Positions 22,121 through 33,554 are shown, counted from the first letter of the stretch. The stretch: 64,000 bases of DNA from Oncomelania hupensis (GCA_036898135.1 CM072522.1:33740451-33804450); one strand, 5' to 3'. Notes: generated from the letters alone by a model not told the origin. A program made the numbers and translations.

Positions 22121-22739
22121 GAAGAAGCTCATCCACAACTACAACAGCATCGCCGTACCACTGACAAATGGAACCCGGAAAATCGCCCCGGACAAAGTTG
22201 TATGGACAGCCGAATGCGAGACAGCATTCCAAACACTCAAGGACAGAATGACATCGGCGCCAGTACTCCACCTACCCGATTTGACTCAGCCATTCGTTCT
22301 TCGCACCGACGCAAGCGACTTAGGCCTCGGAGCAGTACTGCTACAGCGCGACCCCAAGAATGCGGAGACGCTATTCCCTGTCGCCTACGCCAGCAGAAAA
22401 TTGAGACCCGCCGAGACCCACTACGCCACGTCGGAGAAAGAATGCCTTGGACTAGTCTGGGCCATACAGAAGTTTCAACTCTACCTGTATGGGACCCACT
22501 TCACAGTTCAGGTGGACCACCAACCACTATCGTTCCTGGCAGCCTCCAAGTCTTTGAACTCTCGCCTGATGCGATGGGCACTCACCCTTCAGGCATACTC
22601 ATTCCAAATCGAGTACATCCCCGGCAAAGAGAACCACGGGGCCGACTACCTCAGTCGCCATCTCGTGGAGGACACAGCAGCTGTCGCCCACCCAACACAA
22701 CTAAGGGCCACAGCACCAGAATTCGTCCCCGCCCAGTAA
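22121..22739 (+). pseudogene. RNase H and RT connection remnant, out of frame with gag-int
   Basis: In the +1 frame relative to gag, the sequence resumes in the region after the RT thumb (VPLTNGTRK) and gives a Ty3-type RNase H: FVLRTDASDLGLGAVLL, CLGLVWAIQKFQLYLYGTHF, VDHQPLSFL, IEYIPGKENHGADYLSRH. The whole RT catalytic core (fingers, palm with its Asp-Asp motif, thumb) is absent compared with 32.6-33.5 kb on the minus strand. It has no own start and is out of phase, so it is unlikely to be made. Confidence 0.85.
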
Positions 22740-22906
22740 TACCCTGTCACTAGAGTCCATAGCTACCTGGCACAGCATTGCAGCTCAGGTAGAGCAACTT
22801 ACTTAGCTTGTAAATAGGACCCTAGGATAGTGCAGCGTTAAACTAGGCTCTGTAGTAGAAAAAGGTCGAATCCAGTAGTCATCGCCTTTTTTCAGTTGAG
22901 GGAGCC

Positions 22907-24454
22907 TGTCGCGTTAGGACTAGTTTTAACTCTGCTTATTGACTATTTAGCCATGTGTAGTATTTGTAACAGTAGAGAAGTTAGACTATTACACAGCAGC
23001 AATTAAATTACACAGCAGACAGCACACTGCGAGCCTGAGCCACACACACAGCGCAGTGACGTCAGCACTTAAGTTTTGAATCGGACCGTTGGAACCAATG
23101 GGAGAGCTTAGGCAAAGTGGTTGGAGCCAGTTTGACTGGGTCCAAACCACGCACAGTTTTGGTCAGTTGGGAGGAATACACCGAAGTGTGAACAGCTAGA
23201 TAGCTAGAGAAATCTCTACACACTTAGACCAGGAAGCAGGACTTAGAAGCATAGAATTCTATCAAGTCACAACGGGCCTGAACTTGTCAAACAGGTAAAT
23301 GAACACCCTTCTGTTTCATCGTGATATATTTATATTATTGTTGAAATTATGTTTGTGGAATTTGCTATGCATAAATGTGAATTGTTAATCCGAATTTGCC
23401 GTACCACGTGGAAGAGCCGAGCACGAGGCGAAACACGACCGGTTGCGCCGCCATGTTGTATCCCGTACGGAACCACTGTTGTTTAACTTATATGTATGTT
23501 TGCAGACCAGTGGCTGTACCACGGAATGTTTATAATATTATTAATTCTGTATGTGTATAGTTAGCCACGTTTGATATTTATATATGTATAGGAATTTAGA
23601 GTGAGATTCCAGTGGAACCCGGAAGTAGCAGAATGTTCGTCGCTTATGTATAGAGATGTGGAGCTATCACTGAGGGCTACTTGGCTTTCAGTGAGACGCT
23701 CTGCACAAACCGATTATTCAGGGTTGTGCAGAATTTCGTCTCTTATATTCCAGACGAGCAGGCGAGCTATCCCGAGCTATCCCGAGCTATCCTGTGCACC
23801 CCACTCCACAGAAACGACTAGTTGGTTGAGGAACCTCTACCGCACAAGACGGAACGAGCGACCCGGTAAAACACCCTGTCAGACCCCACAGCGTGGCAAG
23901 GGAACCCAACTACACAACGACAAAGGTGTACCAGAAGCTACCTCACAGAAGGACTTCGCACGCACCATCTAGCAGTTAAGTGAACACGCCAAGGTGCACT
24001 TAAACTGATCATAGCAGGACCACAGTAGTCCAACTCTCCAGAAACTGTAACACGGACCACAGTAGTCCAAATCTACATGAGATATACTAGCAAGTGCCCG
24101 ATGAAGATAGAACAGCTGCCTAGACTATCAGCGATCGAACTATTAGCAGTGACTGAGACTTTTTAAGTTAGATTAGTACTTAGAGAATCTTGTATAGAGT
24201 AGAAGAAATAAATGTGTGATTTTAACTGTTATCAAGTGGCTGGACTACATATGATTCATAGCCGTGTGAAAGCTAGTGTGACAGTATTCTTTTACCATTT
24301 TTCTATCTATTTCTGTACCCCAACCTTAACACAGAACGAGCTAAACAAATAAATTTATTAAAGTAATTCATAGGGTGACTTACTAGCAGTTCCCACCGAA
24401 TAAACGTGAGGGTCCATAATTCCATTGTGCAGAGCCCATAAACCCCACGTGACA
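22907..24454 (+). repeat. 3' LTR of the Gmr1-like element
   Basis: Same length and, by eye, one base different from the 5' LTR. It is preceded by the polypurine tract and followed directly by the target duplication ATCAC. Confidence 0.9.
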
Positions 24455-24459
24455 ATCAC

Positions 24460-24985
24460 TTTAAAATGTTGTCAAATTTATGGGTGATTCTTTACAAAAA
24501 TGTTTTTTTTATATTCATGTCTTATAATCCCTTTTCCTTTTTTTTTGTTTTCCACTGTTGATAGTGTTACAAAAAAATTCTTTCCTGTTACTGTATTTCT
24601 TGCTTACAGGTCTAGAGAAGTTTGAATGGTCTATATATATGGTCTGTTTTTCTTATTCCAACTATGATCAATGTTCATAAGGATGATAATAGATTGAAAT
24701 ACCTAACTTTCATTCAAAAACACAAAACGTACAGTTTTCAAAAAACGTTTAACAGAAAAAAAGTGGAGACATTTTCTTGTGTATTATTATTACTATTATT
24801 TATTATTCAGCAAACATCGTTCATTAATAAAACATATTTTTATTTTTGTGTGTGTAGGTGACAGCAAACCCACAATTGTATGGAAAGCCATTAGACTCAA
24901 AACCAGTGAGCTCACAGTAAATATTTACTGCGAGTGTAAGAAATAATTCTTACTCATGCAGTAAACACATTTAAATCGGCCCTTT
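24460..24985. other. AT-rich intergenic sequence
   Basis: Low-complexity, T-rich and A-rich stretches. No coding or repeat identity seen. Confidence 0.4.
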
Positions 24986-26812
24986 TAAATAGGTGTATTA
25001 AAACCTGGCACTGTCAAGGTATAGAGAACATTTTGTATGGCATGGGACTGTATTGCAGAGAGATACACATTGCCACATCCCATCACCACACCACATCACT
25101 CTACATCAATGGCTGACGTACGTTCCTAATGCTATTATGCTATTCATTTTATTAACGGAAGGAACTATACATAAATGTGGTTGTTCTCACAAAGGGGGGG
25201 CCAAATTCGCAACAGAGCTATTTAGCTGAAAATAGGTGATGGGAGGGGGGAGGGGGGGCCGCCTGGGGTGAAATAGATTTTTTGCAATAATCAGCTTTAT
25301 GAACCTTTCATTTATTATGTCTCAGAGTTGTATAGCAATATTCGACCTTTAAATATATTAATTATTGCTTTTTATGAGTGTACAGTACGGTTATTTCATC
25401 GGTATTGAGCGAAAAGAACTGATTATTTAATTAGATTTTGTCACTAGAAACCCTTACAGAACCTCAGCACATTGTAATGAAAAAAGCAAGCACGCGGGGG
25501 CGGAAGGGGGGGGGGTGGCGGAAGGGGGGGGGGTGACGTCAATTATTTTTATTGCTACACGATCTACTCACACTACCGTCGAAGTCGTCCGCATCAAGAA
25601 ACCTAAATGCTTGTTCGCGAAATTATGATGTCTGATAACGCCCGCAGAACGCTTGGTACGTCAGCCATTTCTTCAGTTTTCGCGCGCATGCAAGGGGGCG
25701 CCACATGTCCATTTATTCGTCAGTGCCTCGTTTCACATAGAATGACCTAGTTGCGCATAGAATGAACATTCTATGTTATAGAATGGATTCTATGTTATAT
25801 ATGAACATTCTATGTTATAGAATGGATTTTATGTTATAGAATGAACATTCTATGTTATAGAATGGATTCTATGTTATAGAATGACCATTCTATGTTATAG
25901 ATTGAACATTCTATGTTATAGAATGGATCCTATGTTATAGAATGAACATTCTATGTTATAGAATGAACATTCTATAACATAGAATGAACATTCTATGTTA
26001 TAGAATGAACATTCTATAACATAGAATGCATTCTATGTGCACCAAATGTTAAAAAACAATTATATGAAAACAGAATTTATTCAGTGTTGCGAATAAAACC
26101 CATTTTATGTTTTAAAAAAGGAATTTTATGTCATACAATTCTTGCTGTGTTATACAATTAATTCTATATACATATAATTCATTTCATTCACATATAATTA
26201 AAAAACACAACTAATAAATTGTAACAAAATTTAGAATTAAAAAAAAGATATTGTATGACACATTACCACATCGCATCATCACCACATCGATCACATCATC
26301 ACATCACATCACTGAATCACATTGCTTCATCACCATCATCGTGAAAACGCACCACCACATAAAATCACATCACATCAACAAATCATCACATCACATCAGC
26401 CGACATCACAGCAGCAGCACATCTTCACATTGCAGCAGACAGCACATATCATGGCATCAGTGAATCACATCACACAATCTAATCACCCCACCCCTCCAAC
26501 CCATCACATTTGTGGTGCAGTGTGGTGTGATTTAGAGTGATGTAGTGTGGTGATGTGATGTGGTAATGTGTATGTATGTATCTGCAATACAGTTCTATTA
26601 TGCCTTAAAAGCGAGTGAATCAGACCACATCATCACATAACCTAATCACTCCACCCCACCTACCCATCACATTTGTGGTGCAGTGTGATGTAGAGTGATG
26701 TGGTGTGGTGATGGGATGTGGCAATGTGTATCTCTCTGCAATACAGTCCCATGCCATACAAAATGTTCTCTATACCTTGACAGTGCCCCAGTTTTTACTA
26801 TTTAAAAAAAGT
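24986..26812. repeat. 1.8-kb foldback unit with inverted arms over 100 bp
   Basis: The left arm (about 25003-25107) and right arm (about 26686-26793) are near-perfect reverse complements; both include GGCACTGTCAAGGTATAGAG and TACACATTGCCACATCCC or the complement. Weaker complementarity extends to about 24986 and 26812. The interior has G-runs (25190-25270 and 25495-25540), a palindromic ATTCTATG array (25740-26040) and CACATCA-rich sequence with a second, degenerate arm pair (about 26250 and 26500-26590). No transposase is seen. It could be a foldback element or an inverted duplication. Confidence 0.65.
25740..26038. repeat. Palindromic ATTCTATG/CATAGAAT array, left block
   Basis: Imperfect tandem units of about 18-20 bp built from ATTCTATG and its complement CATAGAAT (for example GAACATTCTATGTTATAGAATG). 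Each unit is itself a near-palindrome. Confidence 0.85.
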
Positions 26813-26825
26813 GTATATATTGATT

Positions 26826-27700
26826 TCATTCTATAACATAGACTTCATAGAATGAATTCTATAACATAGAATGAATTCTATAGCAAAGAATGAATTCTAT
26901 GACATAGAATGAATTCCATAGCATAGAATGAATTCTATGACATGGAATTCATTCTGTAACATAGAATTCATTCTATGCTATAGAATAAATTCTATGTCAT
27001 AGAATTCATTCTATGCTATAGAATTCATTATATGTTATAGAATTCATTCTATGTCGTAGAATTAATTCTATGTCATCTTATTCATTCTATGTTATACTAT
27101 TTATTCTATGCCTATAGAATTCATTCTATGTCATAGAATTCATTCTATGTCATAGAATTCATTCTATGTCATAGAATTCATTCTATGCTATAAAATTCAT
27201 TCTATGCATATAGAATTCATTCTTTATTATAGAATTCATTCTATGTTATACAATTTATTCTATGCACATAGAATTCATTTTATGTCATATAATTTATTTT
27301 ATGTTAAAGAATTCATTCTATGTTATAGAATGAATTCTATGCGTATAGAATTCATTCTATGTCATGCAATTTATTTTATGTTAAAGAATTCATTCTTTGC
27401 AATAGAATTCATTCTATGTTATAGATTATAATTCTATGCATACAAGTGCATTCTATAATATAGAATTGTATTACATACATAGAATCTTATTCTCTATTAT
27501 AAAATGTTATTATATACATAGAATTTTATTATGGACATAGAATTTTACATTATATTATATAAATGTTATTCTATACAAAGAATTTTATTCTATGACTTAC
27601 AATATTGGTTTCTTTTTTATAAATGGAATTTCAACTAATGAATGCTTTTTGTGTGCATAGAATGCTTTCTATGTGCATAGAATTTATTCTATGTATAGAA
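26826..27700. repeat. Palindromic 19-bp tandem array, right block
   Basis: The unit is best seen at 27118-27190: GAATTCATTCTATGTCATA repeated with period 19. ATTCTATG-T-CATAGAAT is a perfect 17-base palindrome and GAATTC at the joint is another. The array decays on both sides. Apparent reading frames here are not genes. Confidence 0.9.
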
Positions 27701-27759
27701 TGGTCACATAGAATAAATGGACACATGGCGCCCCATACTTAGCCACACACCCTCTGACT

Positions 27760-27764
<5 letters not shown>

Positions 27765-27817
<53 letters not shown>

Positions 27818-27890
27818 GTGTGTGTGTGTCTGTCTCTCTCCTATGAACACACACACACACACACAACAACAACAACAACAACAACAACCA
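27765..27890. repeat. (TC)n, (TG)n, (CA)n and (CAA)n microsatellites
   Basis: A TC run at about 27765-27812 is followed by TG, CA and CAA runs. The short frames on both strands are low-complexity artefacts. Confidence 0.9.
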
Positions 27891-28133
27891 AACTGGCAAG
27901 CCATTAAAATCACACACATAGGCCCAAAAATAGAATTAAAAAAAAAAAGTGAATTATCTTCTTGGCGGTATTGTGACTGGGCTTACCTGTAATGAAGCCA
28001 AAAGTAAAAATAGAGAATTTCCCAACTCTTGCCATTTAAACATGTTCAAAATCAGCGCACCCAATGTTTAGATACATCACAAAACGAGTTTAGAAAATGG
28101 TGAACACACTTGATCTTGATCTTTGAGAAAGTA

Positions 28134-28447
28134 CCTATCCTATCCTATCCTATCCTATCCCGTAAGTCGAAGGTCGTTGGGGACCCACAGATGATCGTTT
28201 AACCAGCGTACTTCATCTTTCTCTGTTCTCAGCAACCCTGATGGCTTCGTTCAGTGTCAAACCAGTCCATTCTCGAATTTCGTTCTTCCACCTCTCTTTC
28301 TGTCTCCACGAAGCCATGAGGGTTGTTGAGAACAGAGAAAGATGGATTACGCTGGTTAAACGATCATCTGTTGTGCCCCTACGACCTTTGAGTTACGGGA
28401 TAGGATAGGAGAGGATAGGAGAGGAGAGGACAGGATAGGATAGGATT
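28134..28447. repeat. Head-to-head LINE 3' ends forming an inverted repeat
   Basis: A minus-strand LINE 3' fragment (28134-28307, with a (CCTAT)n tail at its left) is fused to a plus-strand fragment of the same family (28308-28447, ending in GATAGGATAGG). About 115 bp on each side are complementary. The sequence matches the 3' end of the LINEs at 38.4-38.5 and 39.1-39.3 kb. Confidence 0.75.
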
Positions 28448-28504
28448 TTAAACATCGCGCTTTCCTTCAAAGCTGCTACATAAATAAAAAATTAAGTTTG
28501 TATA

Positions 28505-30419
28505 TTCTGATAGATAATTTCATGCTAAGTGTAATGGTTATATGCTTTAAGGGATCTAAACAGTATAGCTCAAGTAATTGCACACAGCTAGTTTAAACCT
28601 AACAGAGACAGAATAAGGCCTACGTTTCGTATGGTCAGAAATTCTTGTAGTCTATTCTTGTACGGCTACACTATGGAATTGTTATTTAGCAATGTAGGGA
28701 TTTTATGTATGTGTTTTGTTAATATTGCATAATGATGTTCATATTCTACTTTGTTTTTGTACACGGGGGTTCGATAAATTAAGAGTACAGCCTCAGAGTC
28801 GTTGTTGTTGCTGGTAGATTAACGTCCCCGGGCACTTTCGTATATAGGGGACGTGAAGATGAAGTCACAATGATGTAAGAAGTCGATATGAGTTGCCACT
28901 GGGCTGCCAAGATGCTCGTTCGATTTACTTCCGTGGTGGACAAGAAAAAATGTGGCCAATTTTACTGTCAGTATTTGCAGTATGATTGCTCTGGCGGTTC
29001 AGTGTTGATTTAGGTCCCTACCCTCTCTATCCTGGGATGGTTACCCCTGTCTGCCATATCGCCAATGGTGGGTGTAGACGTTAAACCTCAATGTTCATTC
29101 ATGTGTGTGCGTGTGTATGTGTGTGTAAATTCCGCTGGACCTAAACCATTAACCATTAGTCATGTAATGTGTGTGTGGATATTGCTTTCTTTCTCACTAA
29201 TGATCAGATGCGTGTGAACCAAAAACGAATTTTTGAGTCTCACTTGTGACGACCGGCACTTTAGAATATACTTATTATCCGTTGGTGATGACGCGTTTAC
29301 GACCACTCAGTTACGTGGCTAAAAGTTCTGTGCTAGGTTTCAAAACGTAAGTCTTGCATTATATAATACATGCTGTACTAACATCGTCGATGAGCATTTT
29401 TAGTTGCTTTTTTTATTCTTTTTTTTTTTTTGATCTACCAGATTATAACTCACTTTCCCAACACAATTATAAATGTGTACATTATAGTCCAGAATGCCTT
29501 GCCCACATCCTGGCCCAAAAGGGGCATCACGATATTATTCTAAATTATTTTATTACATTTGTTGTTGTTGCTATTATTATAGTAGCAGTTGTTGTTGTCG
29601 TCATTGTTGTTGTTGTCGTTGTCGTTATTGTAGTAGTTGTTGTTGTTCTTCTTCTTTCCCACCCTCTTCCCCCATTCTTCTTCTTCTTCTTCTTCTTCTT
29701 CTTTCTCCTTACGTCACCTCGCAATTCTTTACGAGATTTTGAACTCAGGTCCAAGACCTTATGTCATTAACGAGGTCGTACCCACGACAAAGAGTTCATG
29801 TTCTCCGCGAGGTCATAACCAGTGCAAAGACCTTTCACGTCTGCAGCCACAAAACACCCAAAGACTACGTCATTCTCAATATCGTAACTAGGGCAAAATT
29901 GTCCACACAATTAATCCAGCGACGATTTATTTTGAACGTTGTAAATAAATCGTTCTTATATCGCGCATTCTTTTAAGCTCTAGAGCTGCTCAAGGCGCTG
30001 GCTGATACAGGAAATGAATCAAGCCGCCCGAGGTGCTTTTGCTGCGGAGATATAATTAAAATCAACATTGTTGTTATCAATAGGTGCATAAGCCAACGAA
30101 TGGATCGATTTATATTAAAGAAGGTTATTTTTGTTATAGCGTTTTATCCTTGTAGGACAATAGTGATTGTTAATTTTAAAAGGACCTGTTACTTTGGACT
30201 GTGTGTCCTTGGGGCATTGCATTTTACAGTTGGACTTGACTTTGTCGGATGTCGGATGTGTCGGGGTGTCGGATAGCGCAGTGGTTGGAGCACTCGCTAC
30301 TGTGTCGCAAGTTAAGCACCGTCCAGTGCGGTTAGCACTTGGATGGGTGACCGCAACGTAAAGCGACAAATAACAACGCCCCCAGTTGCCTCAACTGTGA
30401 TTGGGTACCTACTCTCTTG
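28505..30419 (+). repeat. Segmental duplication, copy A
   Basis: Closely similar to 48803-52331, apart from small indels and a 1.6-kb insertion in the other copy. It contains a fragment of family A (28685-28800), GTT/GTC and TTC microsatellites (29560-29703), and the 5' two-thirds of a 5S-type SINE at its right end. I see no convincing gene. Confidence 0.85.
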
Positions 30420-30569
30420 AGGGTGGGGAAGGTAAAGCAGCGAGGGAGAGAGATGGGCATCACCCTCATTACGCTGGCCCAAGATAAGTGTGATCTCCAA
30501 AATCACGCTCCCCTACGGCCACAAGGCTATGGGACTACCTTTACCTTTTTACCTTTTACTTGACTTTGT
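30234..30569 (+). mobile_element. 5S-rRNA-derived SINE with 12-bp target duplications
   Basis: ACTTGACTTTGT occurs at 30234-30245 and 30558-30569 and brackets 312 bp. Inside, a tRNA-like A box (TAGCGCAGTGGTTGGAG, 30273-30289) is followed by a stretch very close to the 5S rRNA internal promoter: GTTAAGCACCG and GGTTAGCACTTGGATGGGTG with ACCGC (about 30309-30355). The 3' end is ACCTTTT-like repeats. RNA polymerase III transcription is implied. CCTACGGCCACA near 30512 also resembles the 5' end of 5S rRNA. Confidence 0.8.
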
Positions 30570-30650
30570 GATCTGTTAAACTTCGGAAGAACCTTGGTGC
30601 CACTAGGTCTTTGCCCGGCAACAGGTTATTGTGTTCATCGACCTTCACGA

Positions 30651-30652
<2 letters not shown>

Positions 30653-30720
<68 letters not shown>
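30653..30720. repeat. (TC)n microsatellite
   Basis: About 34 TC dinucleotides followed by a short TG-rich stretch. Confidence 0.95.
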
Positions 30721-30724
<4 letters not shown>

Positions 30725-30868
30725 GGGTGTGTGCGTGTGTGAGTGTGTCTTTCTATCACTCATGATCAAACGCATGTGAATCCAAAATAAGTAATTATAT
30801 TGCGCTCGAGAGTCCCCTTCCGTCTATCAGCACTATGAAATATGCCTACTGATTGCCATTCACTTGTG

Positions 30869-31047
30869 TGTAATAATAATACTGATAATACAGGATGCTA
30901 TACGCGCCTTTCCCCAAATCATTCAGGCTCAAAGCGCGGCGATCTATACCAACATACACGCTCACCTGTCTCATCCACCCTCACACACACCAAATACACA
31001 TTCATCACTCAAACAGGTGGTGTAAAGGCATCTCTCTGTTATGTGTC
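30869..31047 (-). mobile_element. SINE 3' fragment with (TTA)-type tail
   Basis: It matches 12010-12150: ACAGGATGCTATACGCGCC, GCTCAAAGCGCGGCGATC and CACCTGTCTCAT. On the minus strand it ends in a short TTA-rich tail. The tRNA-like head is missing. Confidence 0.65.
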
Positions 31048-31400
31048 TAACGCTCAGGGTGCCTAAACTTAATCCTTGCATTGCAAGGAGTCTTTCATAC
31101 CATGGTGTCTGAACTTCATTTCGCTGTGTTTGAACTTTCATTCCATGGTATTCCGTGATGTCTAAATTTCATTCCGTGGTGTCTAAATTTTCATTCCATG
31201 GGGCCTAAACTGTCAGTCCAGTTCAGCTTGGTTCAGTATTTTAATTTTACGTCTGTACACTCTAGGTGCATGACATTAGACAATAAAACTAAAATATAGT
31301 AAAATCATAACAATCTATTAACTAAAAATAAAATTGTAACAATCTAACAAGTGGTGACTTTAATATAACATTAACAATTATAGCGATATCTGGATGGGAA
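31048..31400. other. Non-coding, with short degenerate tandem repeats
   Basis: At 31100-31215 units like CATTCCATGGTGTCTAAATT recur four or five times at irregular spacing. The remainder is AT-rich and unrecognised. Confidence 0.45.
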
Positions 31401-31882
31401 TGACCTGTTATTGTTGCTGGGCTCTGCACAATGGAATGCCATTACCCACTCGTCTTAAGTCGATGGGGATCGCTAGTAAATCTCCCTGTGATTCTGCTTA
31501 ATACATTGATTTGTTTAGCTCGGTCTGTGTTTAGGCTGGGGTACAGAGATAGAAAGAAAATGGTAAAAGATCACTGTCACACTAGCTCTCACACGGCTAT
31601 GAAACATAGGTAGTCCAGCCACTTGATAACAGTAAATATCACACATTTATTTCCTCTACTCTATACACGATCTGCTAAGTACGATACTAACTTCAAAGTT
31701 CACATGTTTCTTTGACTGGTTCGCTTCTTGATAATACTGCTCTATCGTCCGTATAGCAGAGTGTAGCACACATCATTAACTTCTGTCGTCTGCTTCAGCG
31801 TAACATTAACCTTAGTGTTACAACTGACTAAACAGGGCAAAAACTTAAAATGTGCTGTATTTAAATCTCAGCTCTTGTTACA
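31401..31882 (-). repeat. 3' LTR of the minus-strand Gmr1-like element
   Basis: On the minus strand it begins TGTAACAAGAGC just after the polypurine tract, and ends near CAATAACAGGTCA. It is related to the end of the 1548-bp LTR (shared CTGTTATCAAGTGGCTGGACTAC, AATAAATGTGTGAT) but lacks about 1 kb of its middle. Confidence 0.7.
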
Positions 31883-32012
31883 GGCTCCCTCAACTGAAAA
31901 AAGGCACGACTACTGGATTCGACCTTTTTCTACTACAGAGCCTAGTTTAACACTGCACTATCCTAGGGTCCTATTTACAAACTAGTTAAGTTGCTCTACC
32001 TAAGCTGCAATG

Positions 32013-33554
32013 CTATGCCAGGTTGCTATGGACACTAGTGACAGGGGTTAACTGGACGGGGACGAAGTCTGGTGCTGTGGCCCTTAGTTGGGTTTGGTGG
32101 GCGACAGCTGATGTGTCCTCCACGAGATGACGACTGAGGTAGTTGGTTCCGTGGTTCTCTTTGCCGGGGATGTACTCGATTTGGAAAGAATATGCCTGAA
32201 GGGTGAGTGCCCATTGCATCAGGCGCGAGTTCAAGGATTTGGAGGCTGCCAGGAACAATAGTGGTTGGTGGTCCACATGAACTGTGAAGTGGGTCCCATA
32301 CAGGTAGAGTTGAAACTTCTGTATGGCCCAGACCAATCCAAGGCATTCTTTCTCCGACGTGGCGTAGTGTGTCTCGGCTGGTCTCAGTTTTCTGCTGGCG
32401 TAGGCGACAGGGAATAGCGTCTCCGTGTTCTTAGGGTCGTGATGTAGCAGTACTGCTCCGAGGCCTAAGTCATTTGCGTCGGTGCGTAGAACGAAGGGCT
32501 GCGTCATATCTGGTAGGTGGAGTACTGGCGCCGATGTCATTTTGTCCTTGAGTGTTTGGAATGCTGTCTCGCATTCGGCTGTCCAAACGACTTTGTCCGG
32601 GGCGGTTTTCCGGGTTCCATTGGTTAGTGGCACTGCGATGCTGTTGTAGTTGGGGATGAACCTCTGGTAGAAACCGCAGAGCCCCAGAAACGACTGCACT
32701 TCCTTTTTGGTCTTTGTCCTAGGAGCGTCGAGCAGACGTTTCACGGTCTTTTCTACAGGTCGCAAGCTTCCTTGACTGATGGTGTGTCCCAGAAATTCTA
32801 ATTCAGTGAATCCAATCTGACACTTGGTGGGTCGTGCCGTCAATCCAGTGTCTCTGAGGCGGGCGAGTAGTCGTAGGAGAGTGACATGTTCCTCCCAAGT
32901 AGGTGTAGCGATGAGGATGTCGTCCATAAACGAGTGTAGGTGCTCGTTGCTCAGGGATGCCAGGAGTTTCCGCATCATGGCGCTAAAGATGCTGGGTGCG
33001 TTGTGTAATCCGAAGGGAAGAACGTTGAACTCGAAGTGTCCTTCCATGGTTCTAAACGCTAGGTACTATCGGACTTGTGGTTGTAGTGGTATCTGATAGT
33101 ACCTTTTTCTGAGGTCGATGCGTGAGAAGTACTTCGCTCGCTGTAGCTTGGCAAATAGGTCGGTCTGGTCCGGGAGTGGTTCTGGCTGAAACTGCGTTAC
33201 AGCATTCAGAAGTCTGAAGTCGATGCACAGTTGATGCTCTCCGTTGGGCTTTCGCAACAATACCGTGCCTGCGCTGTAGGGGGAAGTAGACGCTGAGATG
33301 ATTTAGGCTGCCAGTAAGGTGTCTATCTCTTCCTTGATGGCTCGCTGCTGTGACAGTGGCATTGGGTAGAGCTTGTGGCGGACGGGTGTTGGGTCGGTCA
33401 CCATTAGGGTTACTTCCTTCCTGGTCGGTCTGTGAGCACAGTCTGATGTTGTCGAATGACCTGTAGTACTTGCTGTTGCTGTTTGGCGGCTAGGTCCCCG
33501 TTGAGTATCACATCCTTGTGGGTCTCTTTGTAATGCTACTGCGTTTGTCTCCAT
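32013..33554 (-). pseudogene. Reverse transcriptase and RNase H, broken into frames
   Basis: Three pieces on the minus strand: 33554-33303 (RT N-terminus, VTDPTPVRHKLYPMP), 33260-33066 (LLRKPNGEHQLCIDFRLLN, FSRIDLRKRYYQIP with the first catalytic Asp), and 33047-32013 (FNVLPFGLHNAP, catalytic FMDDIL, ELEFLGHTIS, then RNase H with FVLRTDANDLGLG and IEYIPGKENHG). The breaks are stops or frameshifts near 33303, 33265 and 33056. The palm Asp residues are still present. In an intact relative this would be the polymerase that could serve RT-less copies in trans. Confidence 0.85.

Larger units (their letters stand above)
17176..24459 (+). mobile_element. Young Ty3/gypsy LTR retrotransposon, Gmr1-like, reverse transcriptase deleted
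   Basis: Complete insertion: TSD ATCAC (17176-17180 and 24455-24459), LTRs 17181-18728 and 22907-24454 (1548 bp each), primer-binding region near 18736, polypurine tract TTGAGGGAGCC at 22896-22906. LTRs start TG and end CA. Comparing the LTRs by eye I found one substitution (17796 A versus 23522 C), so insertion was very recent. The internal 4.2 kb encodes gag, protease and integrase in one frame and then RNase H in another. The reverse transcriptase core is missing at the junction near 22123. The minus-strand relative at 31.4-36.8 kb shows the undeleted order gag-PR-INT-RT-RH, known as the Gmr1 arrangement. This copy must have been mobilised by proteins supplied in trans. Confidence 0.9.

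Noticed and set aside
22123..22753. C-terminal 210 residues of the 1221-codon gag-int frame
   Set aside because: They read RNase H DNA in the wrong phase after the deletion junction.
27684..27917. Low-complexity frames across TC/TG/CAA microsatellites (also at 29.5, 30.6, 39.6, 46.9 and 49.9 kb)
   Set aside because: Simple-sequence artefacts on both strands.
30300..30360. Genuine 5S rRNA gene
   Set aside because: Only the internal promoter region resembles 5S; it lies within a SINE bracketed by target duplications.
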